This document shows positions 34,861 through 44,653 of a stretch of 64,000 bases of DNA, piece by piece. Position numbers and translations under genes: made by a program. Below the pieces are notes generated by a model, which had not been told where the DNA came from, made no database searches, and saw only the letters and a list, made by a program, of their open reading frames with translations. Location of the stretch: positions 868,001 to 932,000 of the forward strand of contig PS015010.1 of NCBI GenBank assembly GCA_048213135.1, given 5' to 3'. Origin of the DNA: Reclinomonas americana ATCC 50394. Its lineage: Eukaryota; Jakobida; Jakobea; Jakobida. Within the stretch, counting starts at the first letter, position 1; every line of letters starts with the position of its first letter.

Positions 34861-35039
34861 GAGGGCGCCCCAATTTTTAATGAAGGAACGAAGAAGTGAA
34901 GGAATGAAGGAGGGGTGAAATCCATTTATTATGGGCTATTGTCATATGATCGGGATTTGTCCACATTTTTAATGGCGTCATGTGAATAACTCAACCCAAT
35001 GGGTGCATATATTCAAATTCACTTGTTAGGCCATTACTT

Positions 35040-35047
35040 TATATTTG
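35040..35047 (+). promoter_or_regulatory. candidate -7 box (TATATTTG) for smc
   Basis: Exact TAnnTTTG match 24 bases before the GTG start at 35072. Confidence 0.5.
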
Positions 35048-35071
35048 CCGTCTTACTAAAATCAGACAACA

Positions 35072-38000
35072 GTGCGTTTAAAGAGTTTAGAAATCAAAGG
35101 ATTTAAAAGTTTTGCCGACAAAACCGTTTTGAATTTTGACGAGGGTATTACAGGTGTTATCGGCCCCAACGGATGCGGTAAAAGTAATATCATCGACAGT
35201 ATTCGCTGGGTGATCGGTGAACACAAGATCAGCAACCTGAGGAGTGAGAACCTGGAGAGCCTGGTGTTCAATGGTTCCAAATCACGTTCCGCATCCGGCC
35301 TCGCCGAAGTAAGTCTCACGTTTGAAAATACCAAAAATTTGCTGCCGACTGAATTCAGTACGGTAACGGTTACCCGCAAATACTATAAAAGCGGCGAATC
35401 GGAATACCGCCTGAATGATGTGGCCTGCAGGCTGAAAGACATTCATAACCTGTTCATGGATACCGGTGTAAGCACCGACAGTTATGCCATTATTGAACTG
35501 GGTATGGTAGACGATATTATTAAAGACAAAGAGAACAGCCGTCGTAAAATGCTGGAACAGGCTGCCGGCATTACCATTTACAAAACGAGGAAGAAAGAAG
35601 CCAAACTCAAACTCGACGCCGCTGAGCAGGACCTTGCCCGTATTGAGGACCTGTTATTCGAGATCAATAACCAGCTGAAAACACTGGAAAGCCAGGCCAA
35701 AAAAGCGGAGAAGTATTACGAGATCAAAACCGAATATAAAGAAAGCAGTATTGAACTGGCCAAAGCGGCGCTGGAAGGGTTCAACATTACTTACCGCGAC
35801 CTGAACCAGCAGCAGCAGGCAGAGGTGGACAAGCGTATTGAACTGGAAACTGTGATTGCGAAAGAAGAAGCGGCACTGGAACAGGAGAAGCTCGGTTTTA
35901 TTGAAAAAGAAAAAGAACTGCAGCAGTTGCAACATGCCTTCAACAGCATGCTCGACGGTGTCCGCAGCAAGGAAAGTGAAAAAAGCCTGAGTACACAGCG
36001 CCTGCAATACCTGAAAGAAAGAGAGAACACCCTCAACGAATTTTTACTGAAGGCCGGTGGTCAGCTGCAGGGTCTTGATGAAAGTATACAGTTCACCAGC
36101 CTGCAGATCAAAGAAGACGAAGCCCGCCTGGAAGAAATGGAAGGCCGCCTCGACGAACTGAAACAGGCCGTTGAAGACAAGCGCCGCGTATTTGATGAAA
36201 GACGCAGCAGCATTGACCAGTTGCGCCAGGAAAACCAGGCCATACAGCGTAACCAGTTTGAAGCGGAGAAAAAAGTGGCGGTTGCCGATACATCTATCCA
36301 GAACCTGCAACGCACCATTTTACAAATACAGGAAGAAAAGACACAGCGCCAGTCGCAATTACAGCAACTGGAAGCCGACAAAGGGGTTAAAGAAGAAGAA
36401 CTCTCACAGAAAAAGACTGACCTGCAGCAATTGCAGGATCACCACGAATATACCAAAGAACAGATACTGGCCACCCAGTCTATGCTGGAAGGACTGAGGC
36501 TGGAACTGGCAGAGGAGAACCGCAAACTCGACAGCAAGAAGAACGAACACGACCTGCTGAAGAGCCTCATCGACTCCATGGAAGGTTATCCTGAAAGTGT
36601 GAAGTTCCTGCACAACAATCCCAACTGGAATCACAGCGCCCCTTTATTATCCGACATTATTTATGTGAAGGAGGAATACCGCGCCGCTGTTGAGAATGTG
36701 CTCGAACCTTACCTGAACTATTACGTGGTGAATAACCTCGAAGAAGGTCTGCAGGCCATTCACCTGCTGGATGACAATAAAAAAGGCAAGGCCAACTTCT
36801 TCTTACAGGATAAGTTCACCGCTTTTGAATCGCACCACCAGCCGGAAGGAACGATCCCCGCCCTGGATGTGGTGGAGATTGACAACCAGTATGCCAACCT
36901 CGCCAAATACCTGCTGGCCAATGTTTTCATCGCTGAAAATGAGGACGCCCTGCGCAACAGCAATGGCGCTGTGGTACTGGAAAAAACAGGTAAATACGTA
37001 AAAGGGAAATACTCGCTTACCGGCGGCAGTGTGGGTCTGTTTGAAGGAAAGAAAATAGGCCGAGCCAAGAACCTGGAAAAACTGGCTGAAGAGATCAGTG
37101 CACAGGAGACGGTAGTAGCGCAACTGAAAGCCACCATACAGGAAAGGCATAATGAAGTGATCGCCTACAACGAACAGCTCAAAGAGAACGCGATCAAACA
37201 AACGCAGCAGGACATCAGCAACCTTACCAACCAGGTATTTGCCCTGCAGAACAAGATCGAGAACCTGCATCACCTGGAAACTACCAGCAGCGCAAGGCTT
37301 GAAGACCTGGAAGGACAACTGCAGAACAACCACGACGCCATTGCCAGTACCAGGGATGAACTGGAAAAATTCAACACCCAGCTGGAAGAACTGAGTGATA
37401 AAATGCAGCTTATTGAACAGGACTATGCCGCTGCCGAACAGGAATATAATTTTGCCACCGCCTCTTTCAACGACAGCAACCTGCAGTTTACCAAACAGCA
37501 GAGTAAAGTGGTGTCGCTGAAACAGGAATTCGAATTCAAGAGCAACCAGCTTAATGACCTGAAAGTACAGATCGAAAGCAGCAATACCCAGTTGACAGAT
37601 GCCGCTGCCAGCATCGCTGAAACCGCCGTCGCGCTGAAAACAGTGGAAGAGGACCTGGTGAGTATGTTGCAGAATAAGGAAGCGGAAGAACGTCGCCTGA
37701 ATGAGGCCGACCAGGCTTATTACAACCTGCGTAACGCCCTTGCTGAAAAAGAAAGCGAGCTGCGTCACAAACAGAAATCAAAAGAAGGCATTGATACTTT
37801 GCTGAACGAGATCAAGGACAAACTCACTGATCTCAAACTGCAACTGGCAGGTATGAAAGAAAGGCTCAGCGTGGAATTCAAGGTAGACCTGGACAGCATC
37901 ATCGACGAACCCCGCACTACAGAAACACCGCTGGAAGAACTGAAAGAGAAGAATGAAAGGATGCGCAAGCGCCTGGACAATATAGGAGAGGTGAACCCCA

Positions 38001-38587
38001 CCGCCATTGAAGCGTATACTGAAATGAAGAAGCGGTATGAATTCATTCTCGAACAAAAGAATGACCTCGTGAATGCCAAGGACAGCCTGATGCAGACGAT
38101 CCAGGAAGTGGAAGCCACCGCCAACCAGCAGTTCCTGGATACCTTTAACGCTGTAAGGGAGAATTTCCAGAAAGTGTTCAAGGCTTTGTTTACCGAGGAC
38201 GATACCGCCGACATGATCCTGGTGAACCCGGAAAACCTGGCAGAGACAGGTATTGATATTGTGGCCCGCCCGAAAGGCAAGAGGCCGTCGAGCATTGGTC
38301 AGTTGAGTGGTGGAGAGAAAACACTGACCGCTACCGCGCTGCTGTTCGCCATCTACCTCATCAAGCCCGCGCCGTTCTGTATCCTCGATGAGGTGGACGC
38401 CCCGCTCGATGACGCCAACGTGGGCAAATTCACCAACATGATCAAACGTTTCAGCGAGAACTCGCAGTTCATTATTGTTACGCACAACAAACAAACCATG
38501 AGCGCAGTAGATGTCATCTACGGTGTTACCATGCAGGAAGCCGGTGTAAGCAAGCTGGTGCCGGTGGATTTCAGAAGTTTGAATTGA
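35072..38587 (+). CDS. smc: chromosome segregation protein SMC
   Basis: 1171 residues, full length. Starts with GTG, which gives the canonical MRLKSLEIKGFKSFADKT. ATPase that organises the chromosome with ScpA/ScpB. Walker A GPNGCGKSN (about 30-38); coiled coil about 165-500; hinge about 515-650 (YPESVKFLHNN through YSLTGGSVGLFEG); second coiled coil about 670-1000; signature LSGGEKTLTATALL near 1080 and Walker B CILDEVDAPLDDANV near 1105. Followed by a terminator. No scp genes are adjacent. Confidence 0.97.
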   Translation: MRLKSLEIKGFKSFADKTVLNFDEGITGVIGPNGCGKSNIIDSIRWVIGEHKISNLRSENLESLVFNGSKSRSASGLAEVSLTFENTKNLLPTEFSTVTVTRKYYKSGESEYRLNDVACRLKDIHNLFMDTGVSTDSYAIIELGMVDDIIKDKENSRRKMLEQAAGITIYKTRKKEAKLKLDAAEQDLARIEDLLFEINNQLKTLESQAKKAEKYYEIKTEYKESSIELAKAALEGFNITYRDLNQQQQAEVDKRIELETVIAKEEAALEQEKLGFIEKEKELQQLQHAFNSMLDGVRSKESEKSLSTQRLQYLKERENTLNEFLLKAGGQLQGLDESIQFTSLQIKEDEARLEEMEGRLDELKQAVEDKRRVFDERRSSIDQLRQENQAIQRNQFEAEKKVAVADTSIQNLQRTILQIQEEKTQRQSQLQQLEADKGVKEEELSQKKTDLQQLQDHHEYTKEQILATQSMLEGLRLELAEENRKLDSKKNEHDLLKSLIDSMEGYPESVKFLHNNPNWNHSAPLLSDIIYVKEEYRAAVENVLEPYLNYYVVNNLEEGLQAIHLLDDNKKGKANFFLQDKFTAFESHHQPEGTIPALDVVEIDNQYANLAKYLLANVFIAENEDALRNSNGAVVLEKTGKYVKGKYSLTGGSVGLFEGKKIGRAKNLEKLAEEISAQETVVAQLKATIQERHNEVIAYNEQLKENAIKQTQQDISNLTNQVFALQNKIENLHHLETTSSARLEDLEGQLQNNHDAIASTRDELEKFNTQLEELSDKMQLIEQDYAAAEQEYNFATASFNDSNLQFTKQQSKVVSLKQEFEFKSNQLNDLKVQIESSNTQLTDAAASIAETAVALKTVEEDLVSMLQNKEAEERRLNEADQAYYNLRNALAEKESELRHKQKSKEGIDTLLNEIKDKLTDLKLQLAGMKERLSVEFKVDLDSIIDEPRTTETPLEELKEKNERMRKRLDNIGEVNPTAIEAYTEMKKRYEFILEQKNDLVNAKDSLMQTIQEVEATANQQFLDTFNAVRENFQKVFKALFTEDDTADMILVNPENLAETGIDIVARPKGKRPSSIGQLSGGEKTLTATALLFAIYLIKPAPFCILDEVDAPLDDANVGKFTNMIKRFSENSQFIIVTHNKQTMSAVDVIYGVTMQEAGVSKLVPVDFRSLN

Positions 38588-38610
38588 TGATATTATATAG
38601 AATAAAAAGA

Positions 38611-38636
38611 GCCCCGGTCATTGGCCGGGGTTTTTG
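38611..38636 (+). terminator. intrinsic terminator after smc
   Basis: CCCCGG (38612-38617) pairs with CCGGGG (38625-38630), followed by TTTTTG, 24 bases after the smc stop. Confidence 0.75.
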
Positions 38637-38659
38637 TTAGGGATAATTTGGGATGAGAA

Positions 38660-38723
38660 TGTCGCCGGGGTCGCTTCACTCGCTTTGCATCGTTCCAGAG
38701 ACCGCGGCGGAACTACATCTGGT
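38660..38723. repeat. REP-type palindrome upstream of the 73-bp array
   Basis: CCGGGGTC at the left is paired, with a mismatch, with GACCGCGG some 35 bases on. It is the same palindrome family as the two copies at 39698-39740 and 39772-39814 right of the RAYT gene, and shares with them the interior GCTTCACTCGCTTTGC-type loop. Confidence 0.8.
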
Positions 38724-39088
38724 GTTCCGCCGCAGTCTTTGCGTAGCAAGACCCCGGTGTTATAGCTTATTCAAATGTCTTTATAATGAGTTTGCAGTTC
38801 CGCCGCAGTCTTTGCGTAGCAAGACCCCGGCGTTATAGCTTATTCAAATGTCTTTATAATGAGTTTGCAGTTCCGCCGTGGTCTTTGTGCAGCACGCCCC
38901 CGGTGTTATAGCTTATTCAAATGTCTTTATAATGAGTTTGCAGTTCCGCCGTGGTCTTTGTGCAGCAAGACCCGGGTGTCATAACCTATTCAAATGTCTT
39001 TATAAGGAGTTTGCGGTTCCGCCGGGGTCTTTGCGTAGCAAGACCCGGGTGTCATAGCCTATTCAAATGTTTTTATAATGAGTTGGGA
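38724..39088. repeat. 73-bp tandem array, about five units
   Basis: Unit phases mark 38761, 38834, 38907, 38980 and 39053: exactly 73 bp apart. Each unit carries a hairpin CCG(C/G)xGTCTT-TGCGTAGC-AAGACCCCGG and then CTTATTCAAATGTCTTTATAATGAGTTTGCAG-like sequence. The latter is the 3' end of the neighbouring RAYT gene: on the minus strand it spells the last seven codons and stop. The fifth unit merges directly into that gene. Confidence 0.9.
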
Positions 39089-39626
39089 TAAAATGCATAG
39101 CCATGCCTGTTTCATAAAACGCTGCGCTGCTGTGCTCATAGGTGGTATAAATATCAACCAGGTTCCATCTCCCTTTAACAGGATTATGATGTATATATTC
39201 CAGTTTCTGCAAAAGAAAGGACTCTGACCATATCGCTCTCGCGTCAAAAGAATCCCTGAAGACCTTATGCAATTGACCTTTAGCCCGTTCCCGCTGACTT
39301 ACAGCATTTCCAAGACAGGTCAGCAACGGCAAGGAGTTCATGTTGTCCAATCGTTTTATGATCTCATAAGAAATGAATCTCTTGCCATTGGATATCGTGT
39401 TGCCTAAAGAAGATAAAGCAGCCTTGTTGTATAAGATTACATGAACGTGATTAGGCATAATAACATAAGCAATAATGCGGTAACGGTATTTTCCCTCAAT
39501 AATATTGAACCAATTGTAAATTAAATCATAACTGTGTGTGATCTTTATCAAGGGAAGCCAATTCCAGCATGTAAACGTGCAATAGTATAGTAATGCTTCA
39601 TCCGATCTTTTAAAACGGGTACTCAT
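39063..39626 (-). CDS. REP-associated tyrosine transposase (RAYT)
   Basis: 187 residues. Y1/HUH single-strand endonuclease family: HUH motif in YVIMPNHVHVILY (about 52-64), preceded by YRIIAYV, and the catalytic tyrosine in YIHHNPVKGRWNL (about 143-155). Length fits RAYT rather than IS200 TnpA. These proteins bind and cleave REP hairpins as single strands and probably spread them. Here palindromes lie on both sides and the stop codon is inside the final 73-bp unit. Confidence 0.92.
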   Translation of the reverse strand: MSTRFKRSDEALLYYCTFTCWNWLPLIKITHSYDLIYNWFNIIEGKYRYRIIAYVIMPNHVHVILYNKAALSSLGNTISNGKRFISYEIIKRLDNMNSLPLLTCLGNAVSQRERAKGQLHKVFRDSFDARAIWSESFLLQKLEYIHHNPVKGRWNLVDIYTTYEHSSAAFYETGMAMHFIPTHYKNI

Positions 39627-39697
39627 ATGTGATTTTAGGTTGAAATTATTTATGCAGACTATAGCTTACTATGCGGGTTTTACGTAGCATAAAATGA

Positions 39698-39866
39698 CCG
39701 GGGTCGCTTCACTTGCTTCGCTTCGTTGCAGAGACCCCGGCGGAACGTAAGAGATAATGTTGCTTTTATCACCGGGGTCGCTTCACTCACTTTGCTTCGT
39801 TGCAGGGACCCCGGCGGAACTACATCTGGTGTTCCGACGGGGTCTTTGCGGAGCAAGACCCCGGTG
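39698..39866. repeat. three REP palindromes on the 5' side of the RAYT gene
   Basis: Perfect CCGGGGTC...GACCCCGG at 39698-39740 and 39772-39814 (loops of 27 bases, related to each other), and a second form at 39831-39866 with arms GGGGTCTT and AAGACCCC. The second form is the same hairpin as in the 73-bp units. Confidence 0.88.
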
Positions 39867-40051
39867 TGCCGACTTTTCATAGTTATAAATATGTCCAACT
39901 GGTGCAAATTTTCCCCATTTCCTTATTTAATTTCTCTATCTTGATCGTAACAAGCGGGTTGAAACCAGAAATAACCGCTTGCAAAAAATTGGCAAACCAA
40001 TTGTAATTAGTATACACATCACCATCATACCATCACCTTAAAACGATCATT

Positions 40052-40315
40052 ATGGAAACACAAGCAATCATTGTTACGTTGATACTTGGCGCAGTAGCCG
40101 GGTGGCTGGGCGGACAATTATTCCAGGGCAGCGGGCTGGGGCTGATCGGCAACATCGTCGTGGGTATCCTCGGCGGGTTCATCGGCTACTGGCTCTTTGG
40201 CAAACTGGGAATCAGCCTGGGCACGGGTATATTAGGTTATATCCTCACCGCAGCTATCGGCGCCGTGGTTTTACTGGCCTTGCTGAACCTGATCCTGCCG
40301 CGAAGAGGAGGATAG
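40052..40315 (+). CDS. GlsB/YeaQ/YmgE-family stress-response membrane protein
   Basis: 87 residues. Three hydrophobic helices with glycine-rich turns: AVAGWLGGQLFQGSG, IVVGILGGFIGYWLFG, TAAIGAVVLLALLNLI. The G-x-x-G-x(n)-IG-N-I-V-G-I-x-GG pattern is characteristic of the transglycosylase-associated (YeaQ) family. Inner membrane; often induced by stress, mechanism unknown. ATG at 40052. The last 80 bases of its upstream region (from about 39940) are AT-rich with no further gene. Confidence 0.88.
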   Translation: METQAIIVTLILGAVAGWLGGQLFQGSGLGLIGNIVVGILGGFIGYWLFGKLGISLGTGILGYILTAAIGAVVLLALLNLILPRRGG

Positions 40316-40546
40316 ATCCTGTTTCCTGTAACCACTATTGTTCAATGCAAGAGAGATACGCTGAAGGTGTATCTTTTTTTATGCCCGAATTTTAAAACAA
40401 GTGAACTCCTGCAAAGCAGTAATAGCCTGGTTAAATGTGTTGCTTCTTTGCGCTTTCGCAGGAAAATTCCAGATATTATTCTCTCGGCAGACATCCGTAA
40501 TTTGCAGCCTTAATCATTCATAACTTATCATATTAATTCCTGTTTC

Positions 40547-40879
40547 ATGCTGCGTACCATTTTTCTTTTAACTGCTTCCAATATATTTATGACGTTTGCC
40601 TGGTATGGCCACCTGAAAAATACGTCCACGCCTTTGTGGAAAGCCATCCTTATCAGCTGGGGCATTGCGCTGTTTGAATACTGCCTGATGGTTCCCGCCA
40701 ACCGCATCGGCTTCAATAACGGGTTCAACGGTTTCCAGTTGAAGATCACACAGGAAGTGATTACACTGGTGGTATTCGCCATCTTCGCCATATGGTACCT
40801 GAAAGAACCTTTTCACTGGAAATACCTGGTGAGCTTCGCGTTTATATTAGGCGCCGTGTATTTTGCTTTTAAGAAATGA
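40547..40879 (+). CDS. DMT-family small membrane protein (DUF486)
   Basis: 110 residues with four helices. The family signature is visible: TASNIFMTFAWYGHLK, ISWGIALFEYCLMVPANRIG, LKITQEVITLVVFAIFA and the final FAFILGAVYFAFKK. Likely an inner-membrane protein related to small multidrug-type transporters, but no substrate is known for DUF486. Confidence 0.92.
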   Translation: MLRTIFLLTASNIFMTFAWYGHLKNTSTPLWKAILISWGIALFEYCLMVPANRIGFNNGFNGFQLKITQEVITLVVFAIFAIWYLKEPFHWKYLVSFAFILGAVYFAFKK

Positions 40880-40942
40880 TGGGGAACACATGTGGGATAC
40901 CGGGTAGACGTTATGACACCTGTAACCCGCAATTCGTAATTC

Positions 40943-41950
40943 CTAATTCGTAATTAACCTGCCAATTTTCCCATTCCCCCCGGAAAAGAAAACGGTTTTT
41001 CCTTTCTTCGCTTTCCTGCAGGCATGAAAACTTTCTTTGCTGATGTTGCTCCAGCGCTGGCCATCATCAGTGGTGATGTCAACACCGTTGAGGCCGCAGG
41101 TAATCCATTGCTGTTGGCGCAGGTATTCCACGCAGCTGCGGTAGCCGGTAGGCGGGGTGGTGGGGAAGGCCCAGGTATTGCCGCCGTCGGTGCTGATGGC
41201 GCAGTTCTTTGTGGTGTTGTCTTTGGTAAGAAAATCTCCACCCACAACAATGAGTGTTTTTTTGTTTTTTACCGCAACCGAGTTGGCACCGGTACTTTCC
41301 TTTCCCTGTATTAAAGGCAGTGTTATGGTTCTGTCGCGTATGAATACCCGGCTCTGTGTGCCGCCGCTCACCATTACCGCTTCTTTTTTATTGAGTTTAC
41401 GTACATTGGTACCGCTCGAAGCAAAGAAGGCTTCTCCTTTGGCTACTACCGGCAGCTTGTTTTCCGGGAGGGTTTGCCAGGTATTGCCGCCATCAAAAGT
41501 GCGGGCCACAAATACTTTATTTCCGATGGGATCGCCGATTACGATGCCACTTTGTTCGTTCCAGAATTCCATGGCATCGAGGAACATGGAACTGTCACGG
41601 TTCTCGTACACCACTTTCCAGTTGTCGCCGCCGTCGATGGTTTTGAGGATATAAGCCGGGGAAGCAATGCCCATGATGATGGCTGTTTTGTCGTCAAACG
41701 CCTCTATATCACGGAAGTCGGTTTTTTCAAACCCGGGTACGGTCATCCATTTCCAGGTATTACCGCTGTCGGAGGAGCGGCCCACCGTACCCCCGCTGCC
41801 GCTTACCCACACTACTTTGTCGCTGACCACACTGAGTCCGCGAAGGGAGGCTTTACTTCCGGATGTGAGTACTTTTACCGTTTGTGAGCTGGCCGCAAAG
41901 GGCAGCAGGAAGAACAGCAATATAATGGCGGAAGTAAAGTAAGTACGCAT
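40943..41950 (-). CDS. exported BNR/Ycf48-like beta-propeller protein
   Basis: 335 residues. Signal peptide (about 1-22). Then a propeller of about six blades with BNR-type turns: SSDSGNTWKW (about 61-70), KTIDGGDNWKVV (about 103-114), RTFDGGNTWQTL (about 149-160), STDGGNTWAF (about 249-258) and TTDDGQRWSN. These S/T-x-D-x-G-x-x-W turns define the fold. Similar to oxidoreductase-annotated and photosystem-assembly-like proteins of Bacteroidota, but function is unknown. Convergent with the DMT gene. Confidence 0.85.
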   Translation of the reverse strand: MRTYFTSAIILLFFLLPFAASSQTVKVLTSGSKASLRGLSVVSDKVVWVSGSGGTVGRSSDSGNTWKWMTVPGFEKTDFRDIEAFDDKTAIIMGIASPAYILKTIDGGDNWKVVYENRDSSMFLDAMEFWNEQSGIVIGDPIGNKVFVARTFDGGNTWQTLPENKLPVVAKGEAFFASSGTNVRKLNKKEAVMVSGGTQSRVFIRDRTITLPLIQGKESTGANSVAVKNKKTLIVVGGDFLTKDNTTKNCAISTDGGNTWAFPTTPPTGYRSCVEYLRQQQWITCGLNGVDITTDDGQRWSNISKESFHACRKAKKGKTVFFSGGNGKIGRLITN

Positions 41951-42141
41951 GAGACAAGTTTATCGTTGATGCCCAAAGATAGGCCGTACAAGTGAGTGAC
42001 ACAACGCTGATCCCATGAAAAGCCGCAGCCAGGGCAAAATTCAAAAGTAAAAATTAAAAAACGGGGTTATCCCTGCGGGGAATGTCCATCATAAAAGGTA
42101 AACTGTTACTTTTGGCTTCTCAAAAAAGAAAAACGATTGCC

Positions 42142-43635
42142 ATGAGTTATAATTACCTGCCCCTCGATAAACAACCCACCAATTTTCAGCAGATCAAAAA
42201 CCTCCTGGCCTTCGACCAGCTGGTGTCCATCACTTTTGATGCGCATTTCCGCATTACCGAGTGCAGGGCTTACCTGGACAGGAAGATGGAAGAAGAAAAT
42301 TCACTTTATTACGGTATCAATACGGGCTTTGGCTTTTTGCAGAATGTACGGGTAGATAAGGACCAGTTGGCGGCGCTGCAAAGCAACCTCATACAATCGC
42401 ATGCCTGCGGGATGGGGGAGGAAGTACCAAAAGATATTGTGAAGCTGATGGTGATGCTGAAGATCAAATCGCTCAGTTATGGCCACAGCGGTGTGCAGAT
42501 AGATACGGTAAAAAGGTTGATGGATATGTACAATGCCGATATGTTCCCTGTCATTTATACCCAGGGGTCACTCGGCGCATCAGGCGACCTTGCCCCGCTC
42601 AGTCACCTCAGCCTGCCGCTGATAGGACTGGGTGAAGTGAATTATAAAGGACAGCGGATGTCAGCCGCGGAAGCGCTGAAACAGGAGGGATGGGAACCTA
42701 TTGTATTGCAAAGTAAAGAAGGACTGGCGCTCATCAATGGTACACAGTTCATGAGTGCTTATGGTTTGCACAACCTGGTGCAGGCCGACCGTTTGCTGAA
42801 ATGGGCCGATATTATTGCCGCCATCAGTTTCGATGCCTTCGATTGCACCACCGAACCGCTCAATGAAAAAATACACGCCATCCGCAGTCACAAAGGGCAG
42901 GTGCATACCGCCGCCCGCTTGCGGGAACTGCTCAGTGGCAGCGCCATCGCCGCACAGAAAAAATCGCAGGTGCAGGACGCTTATTCTTTCCGTTGCACAC
43001 CGCAGGTGCATGGCGCTACCAAAGACACTGTGGAATATGTACAGTCTGTTTTCATTAAAGAAATCAATTCTGTAACCGATAACCCCAATATCTTCCCCGA
43101 CGATGACCTCATCGTTAGTGGTGGTAACTTCCACGGTCAGCCGCTGGCGCTTACGCTCGACTTTTTGAGTATCGCCATGAGCGAGATCGGCAGCATCTCC
43201 GAACGCCGTACTTACCAGCTCATTAGCGGGCAGCGTGGTCTGCCGCCTTTCCTGGTAAAAGATGCCGGTCTGCATTCCGGTTTGATGATACCGCAGTACA
43301 CCGCAGCCGGCATCGTAAGTGAGAACAAGCAATTGTGTACCCCCGCGTCTGTAGATTCCATACCATCCAGCAACAACCAGGAAGACCATGTAAGCATGGG
43401 CGCCAATGCTGCCACCAAATGCAAACGGGTGATCGATAACGTAGAGAAGGTACTCGCTATAGAGCTGCTCACCGCCGTACAGGCATTGGAGTTCCGCAGG
43501 CCGCTGCAAAGTTCGCCGGCCATTGAAGCCATAGTAAGCGAATTCCGCAAAGAGGTTTCCTTCAATGATGCAGACAGGATACTGCATGAGGATATGAAGA
43601 AGGCGGTGGCGTTTATTCAAATGGATACAATGTGA
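42142..43635 (+). CDS. hutH: histidine ammonia-lyase
   Basis: 497 residues from the ATG at 42142; a more distal ATG at 42082 adds a non-homologous 20 residues. Deaminates histidine to urocanate with an MIO prosthetic group formed from Ala146-Ser147-Gly148 (GSLGASGDLAPLSH). Also present are YGINTGFG (about 57-64) and SVDSIPSSNNQEDHVSMGA (about 390-408) with the conserved catalytic region, and the HAL-typical QSHACG. HutU lies close downstream, supporting HAL rather than a tyrosine or phenylalanine lyase. Confidence 0.93.
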   Translation: MSYNYLPLDKQPTNFQQIKNLLAFDQLVSITFDAHFRITECRAYLDRKMEEENSLYYGINTGFGFLQNVRVDKDQLAALQSNLIQSHACGMGEEVPKDIVKLMVMLKIKSLSYGHSGVQIDTVKRLMDMYNADMFPVIYTQGSLGASGDLAPLSHLSLPLIGLGEVNYKGQRMSAAEALKQEGWEPIVLQSKEGLALINGTQFMSAYGLHNLVQADRLLKWADIIAAISFDAFDCTTEPLNEKIHAIRSHKGQVHTAARLRELLSGSAIAAQKKSQVQDAYSFRCTPQVHGATKDTVEYVQSVFIKEINSVTDNPNIFPDDDLIVSGGNFHGQPLALTLDFLSIAMSEIGSISERRTYQLISGQRGLPPFLVKDAGLHSGLMIPQYTAAGIVSENKQLCTPASVDSIPSSNNQEDHVSMGANAATKCKRVIDNVEKVLAIELLTAVQALEFRRPLQSSPAIEAIVSEFRKEVSFNDADRILHEDMKKAVAFIQMDTM

Positions 43636-43681
43636 AGATTTGAAAATTTGACAATTTAATGCCAGGTATGGGTTCTTATAT

Positions 43682-44557
43682 ATGAGTAGGTTTTTTTATT
43701 TCATAGGTTTAAGCTTCTCTTTATCCTTTTTCATTTCCTGCCACAGGAATGAGGCCCGATATTATTTAAAGGAGCAATGGCTGACCACTTCTTCAAAACA
43801 CTTCCCGGTAAGATCAAATCCCGCAGAAGTTATCGAATACTTTTATAATGGGGTTTCAGCTATTGATACAAACATAATTGTCAACAGCAAAGCTTATGAT
43901 TTGTATGCTTATGACGGAGTAGGTAATTTGTTAAAGCGGGAACTGTATTACGCTGATAGTATGGGTGTTAAAAGTATTCATCAGTATAAAACTGATGGGT
44001 ACAGCATCAGCTATTTTTATCAAAGTAGAGCGGACATTAAACTACAGAAAAAATACCTGTTTGAATCCGTTTCGGGCGGGAAATTCCGGGCGACGAATAC
44101 TTCTGATTCATCTGATAAAAAGGCGACCTATTATTCTTACAAAAAGAATGGGGATCAGGTTATTATTGAACAACAATTTGAAGACAGGCAACAGGCCCAA
44201 ATTGATGTATATGACGGACAGCGACCCTTAACCAGAACAATACAAGTGACCAATAATTCGATTTCAAGTACTGCGGTCACACAGTATTATTATGGGAAAG
44301 ATAAAGGTCTTGACAGTATTATAGAAAAAAGTGAGAATGCAAGCAGGATAATATTTACTCGAAATAAACAAGGTGACCCTATTACAGAATTGGTGATCGA
44401 TTCGAAGAATGATACAATCAGGTATCTCGCTTATACTTATCGCTACGATGATAAGGGAAACTGGGTTCGCCGGGTTGAAGAGGACCATTCGCCTGTAAGT
44501 CCTTATTCTCTTCATCAAAAGTATAGTCTGATTATTCGCCGGATCGCATATCGTTAG
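43682..44557 (+). CDS. lipoprotein with YD-repeat-like strands
   Basis: 291 residues. Lipoprotein signal peptide (about 1-20, ending SFFISC with Cys20). The body has spaced YxYDxxGN units (LYAYDGVGNLLKREL, YTYRYDDKGNWVRRV), the RHS/YD-repeat style, with KRELYYAD and IIFTRNKQGDPIT. Probably a surface-exposed or periplasmic beta-rich lipoprotein. Base composition is visibly more AT-rich than hutH and hutU on its two sides, so it may be an insertion between the two hut genes. Confidence 0.7.
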   Translation: MSRFFYFIGLSFSLSFFISCHRNEARYYLKEQWLTTSSKHFPVRSNPAEVIEYFYNGVSAIDTNIIVNSKAYDLYAYDGVGNLLKRELYYADSMGVKSIHQYKTDGYSISYFYQSRADIKLQKKYLFESVSGGKFRATNTSDSSDKKATYYSYKKNGDQVIIEQQFEDRQQAQIDVYDGQRPLTRTIQVTNNSISSTAVTQYYYGKDKGLDSIIEKSENASRIIFTRNKQGDPITELVIDSKNDTIRYLAYTYRYDDKGNWVRRVEEDHSPVSPYSLHQKYSLIIRRIAYR

Positions 44558-44653
44558 CACCTCATTTTCTTTTTTACAGCCAATTTAGAATCTTTCCTGC
44601 TATTAGGGCCACAATGGTAAACGATTCTCTGCTGTTCATTCTCAATTCTTTAG

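Noticed and set aside
34680-34925. 81-residue leftward ORF
   Set aside because: It overlays the ATGTCCC palindromes, and its repeated MGH phrases come from the DNA repeats.
38724-39088. CRISPR-like array at the 73-bp repeats
   Set aside because: No unique spacers: the entire unit repeats, and it contains the RAYT gene's own end. No cas genes.
39680-39944. ORFs inside the REP palindromes
   Set aside because: Both strands read open only because of GC-rich palindromes; no protein features.
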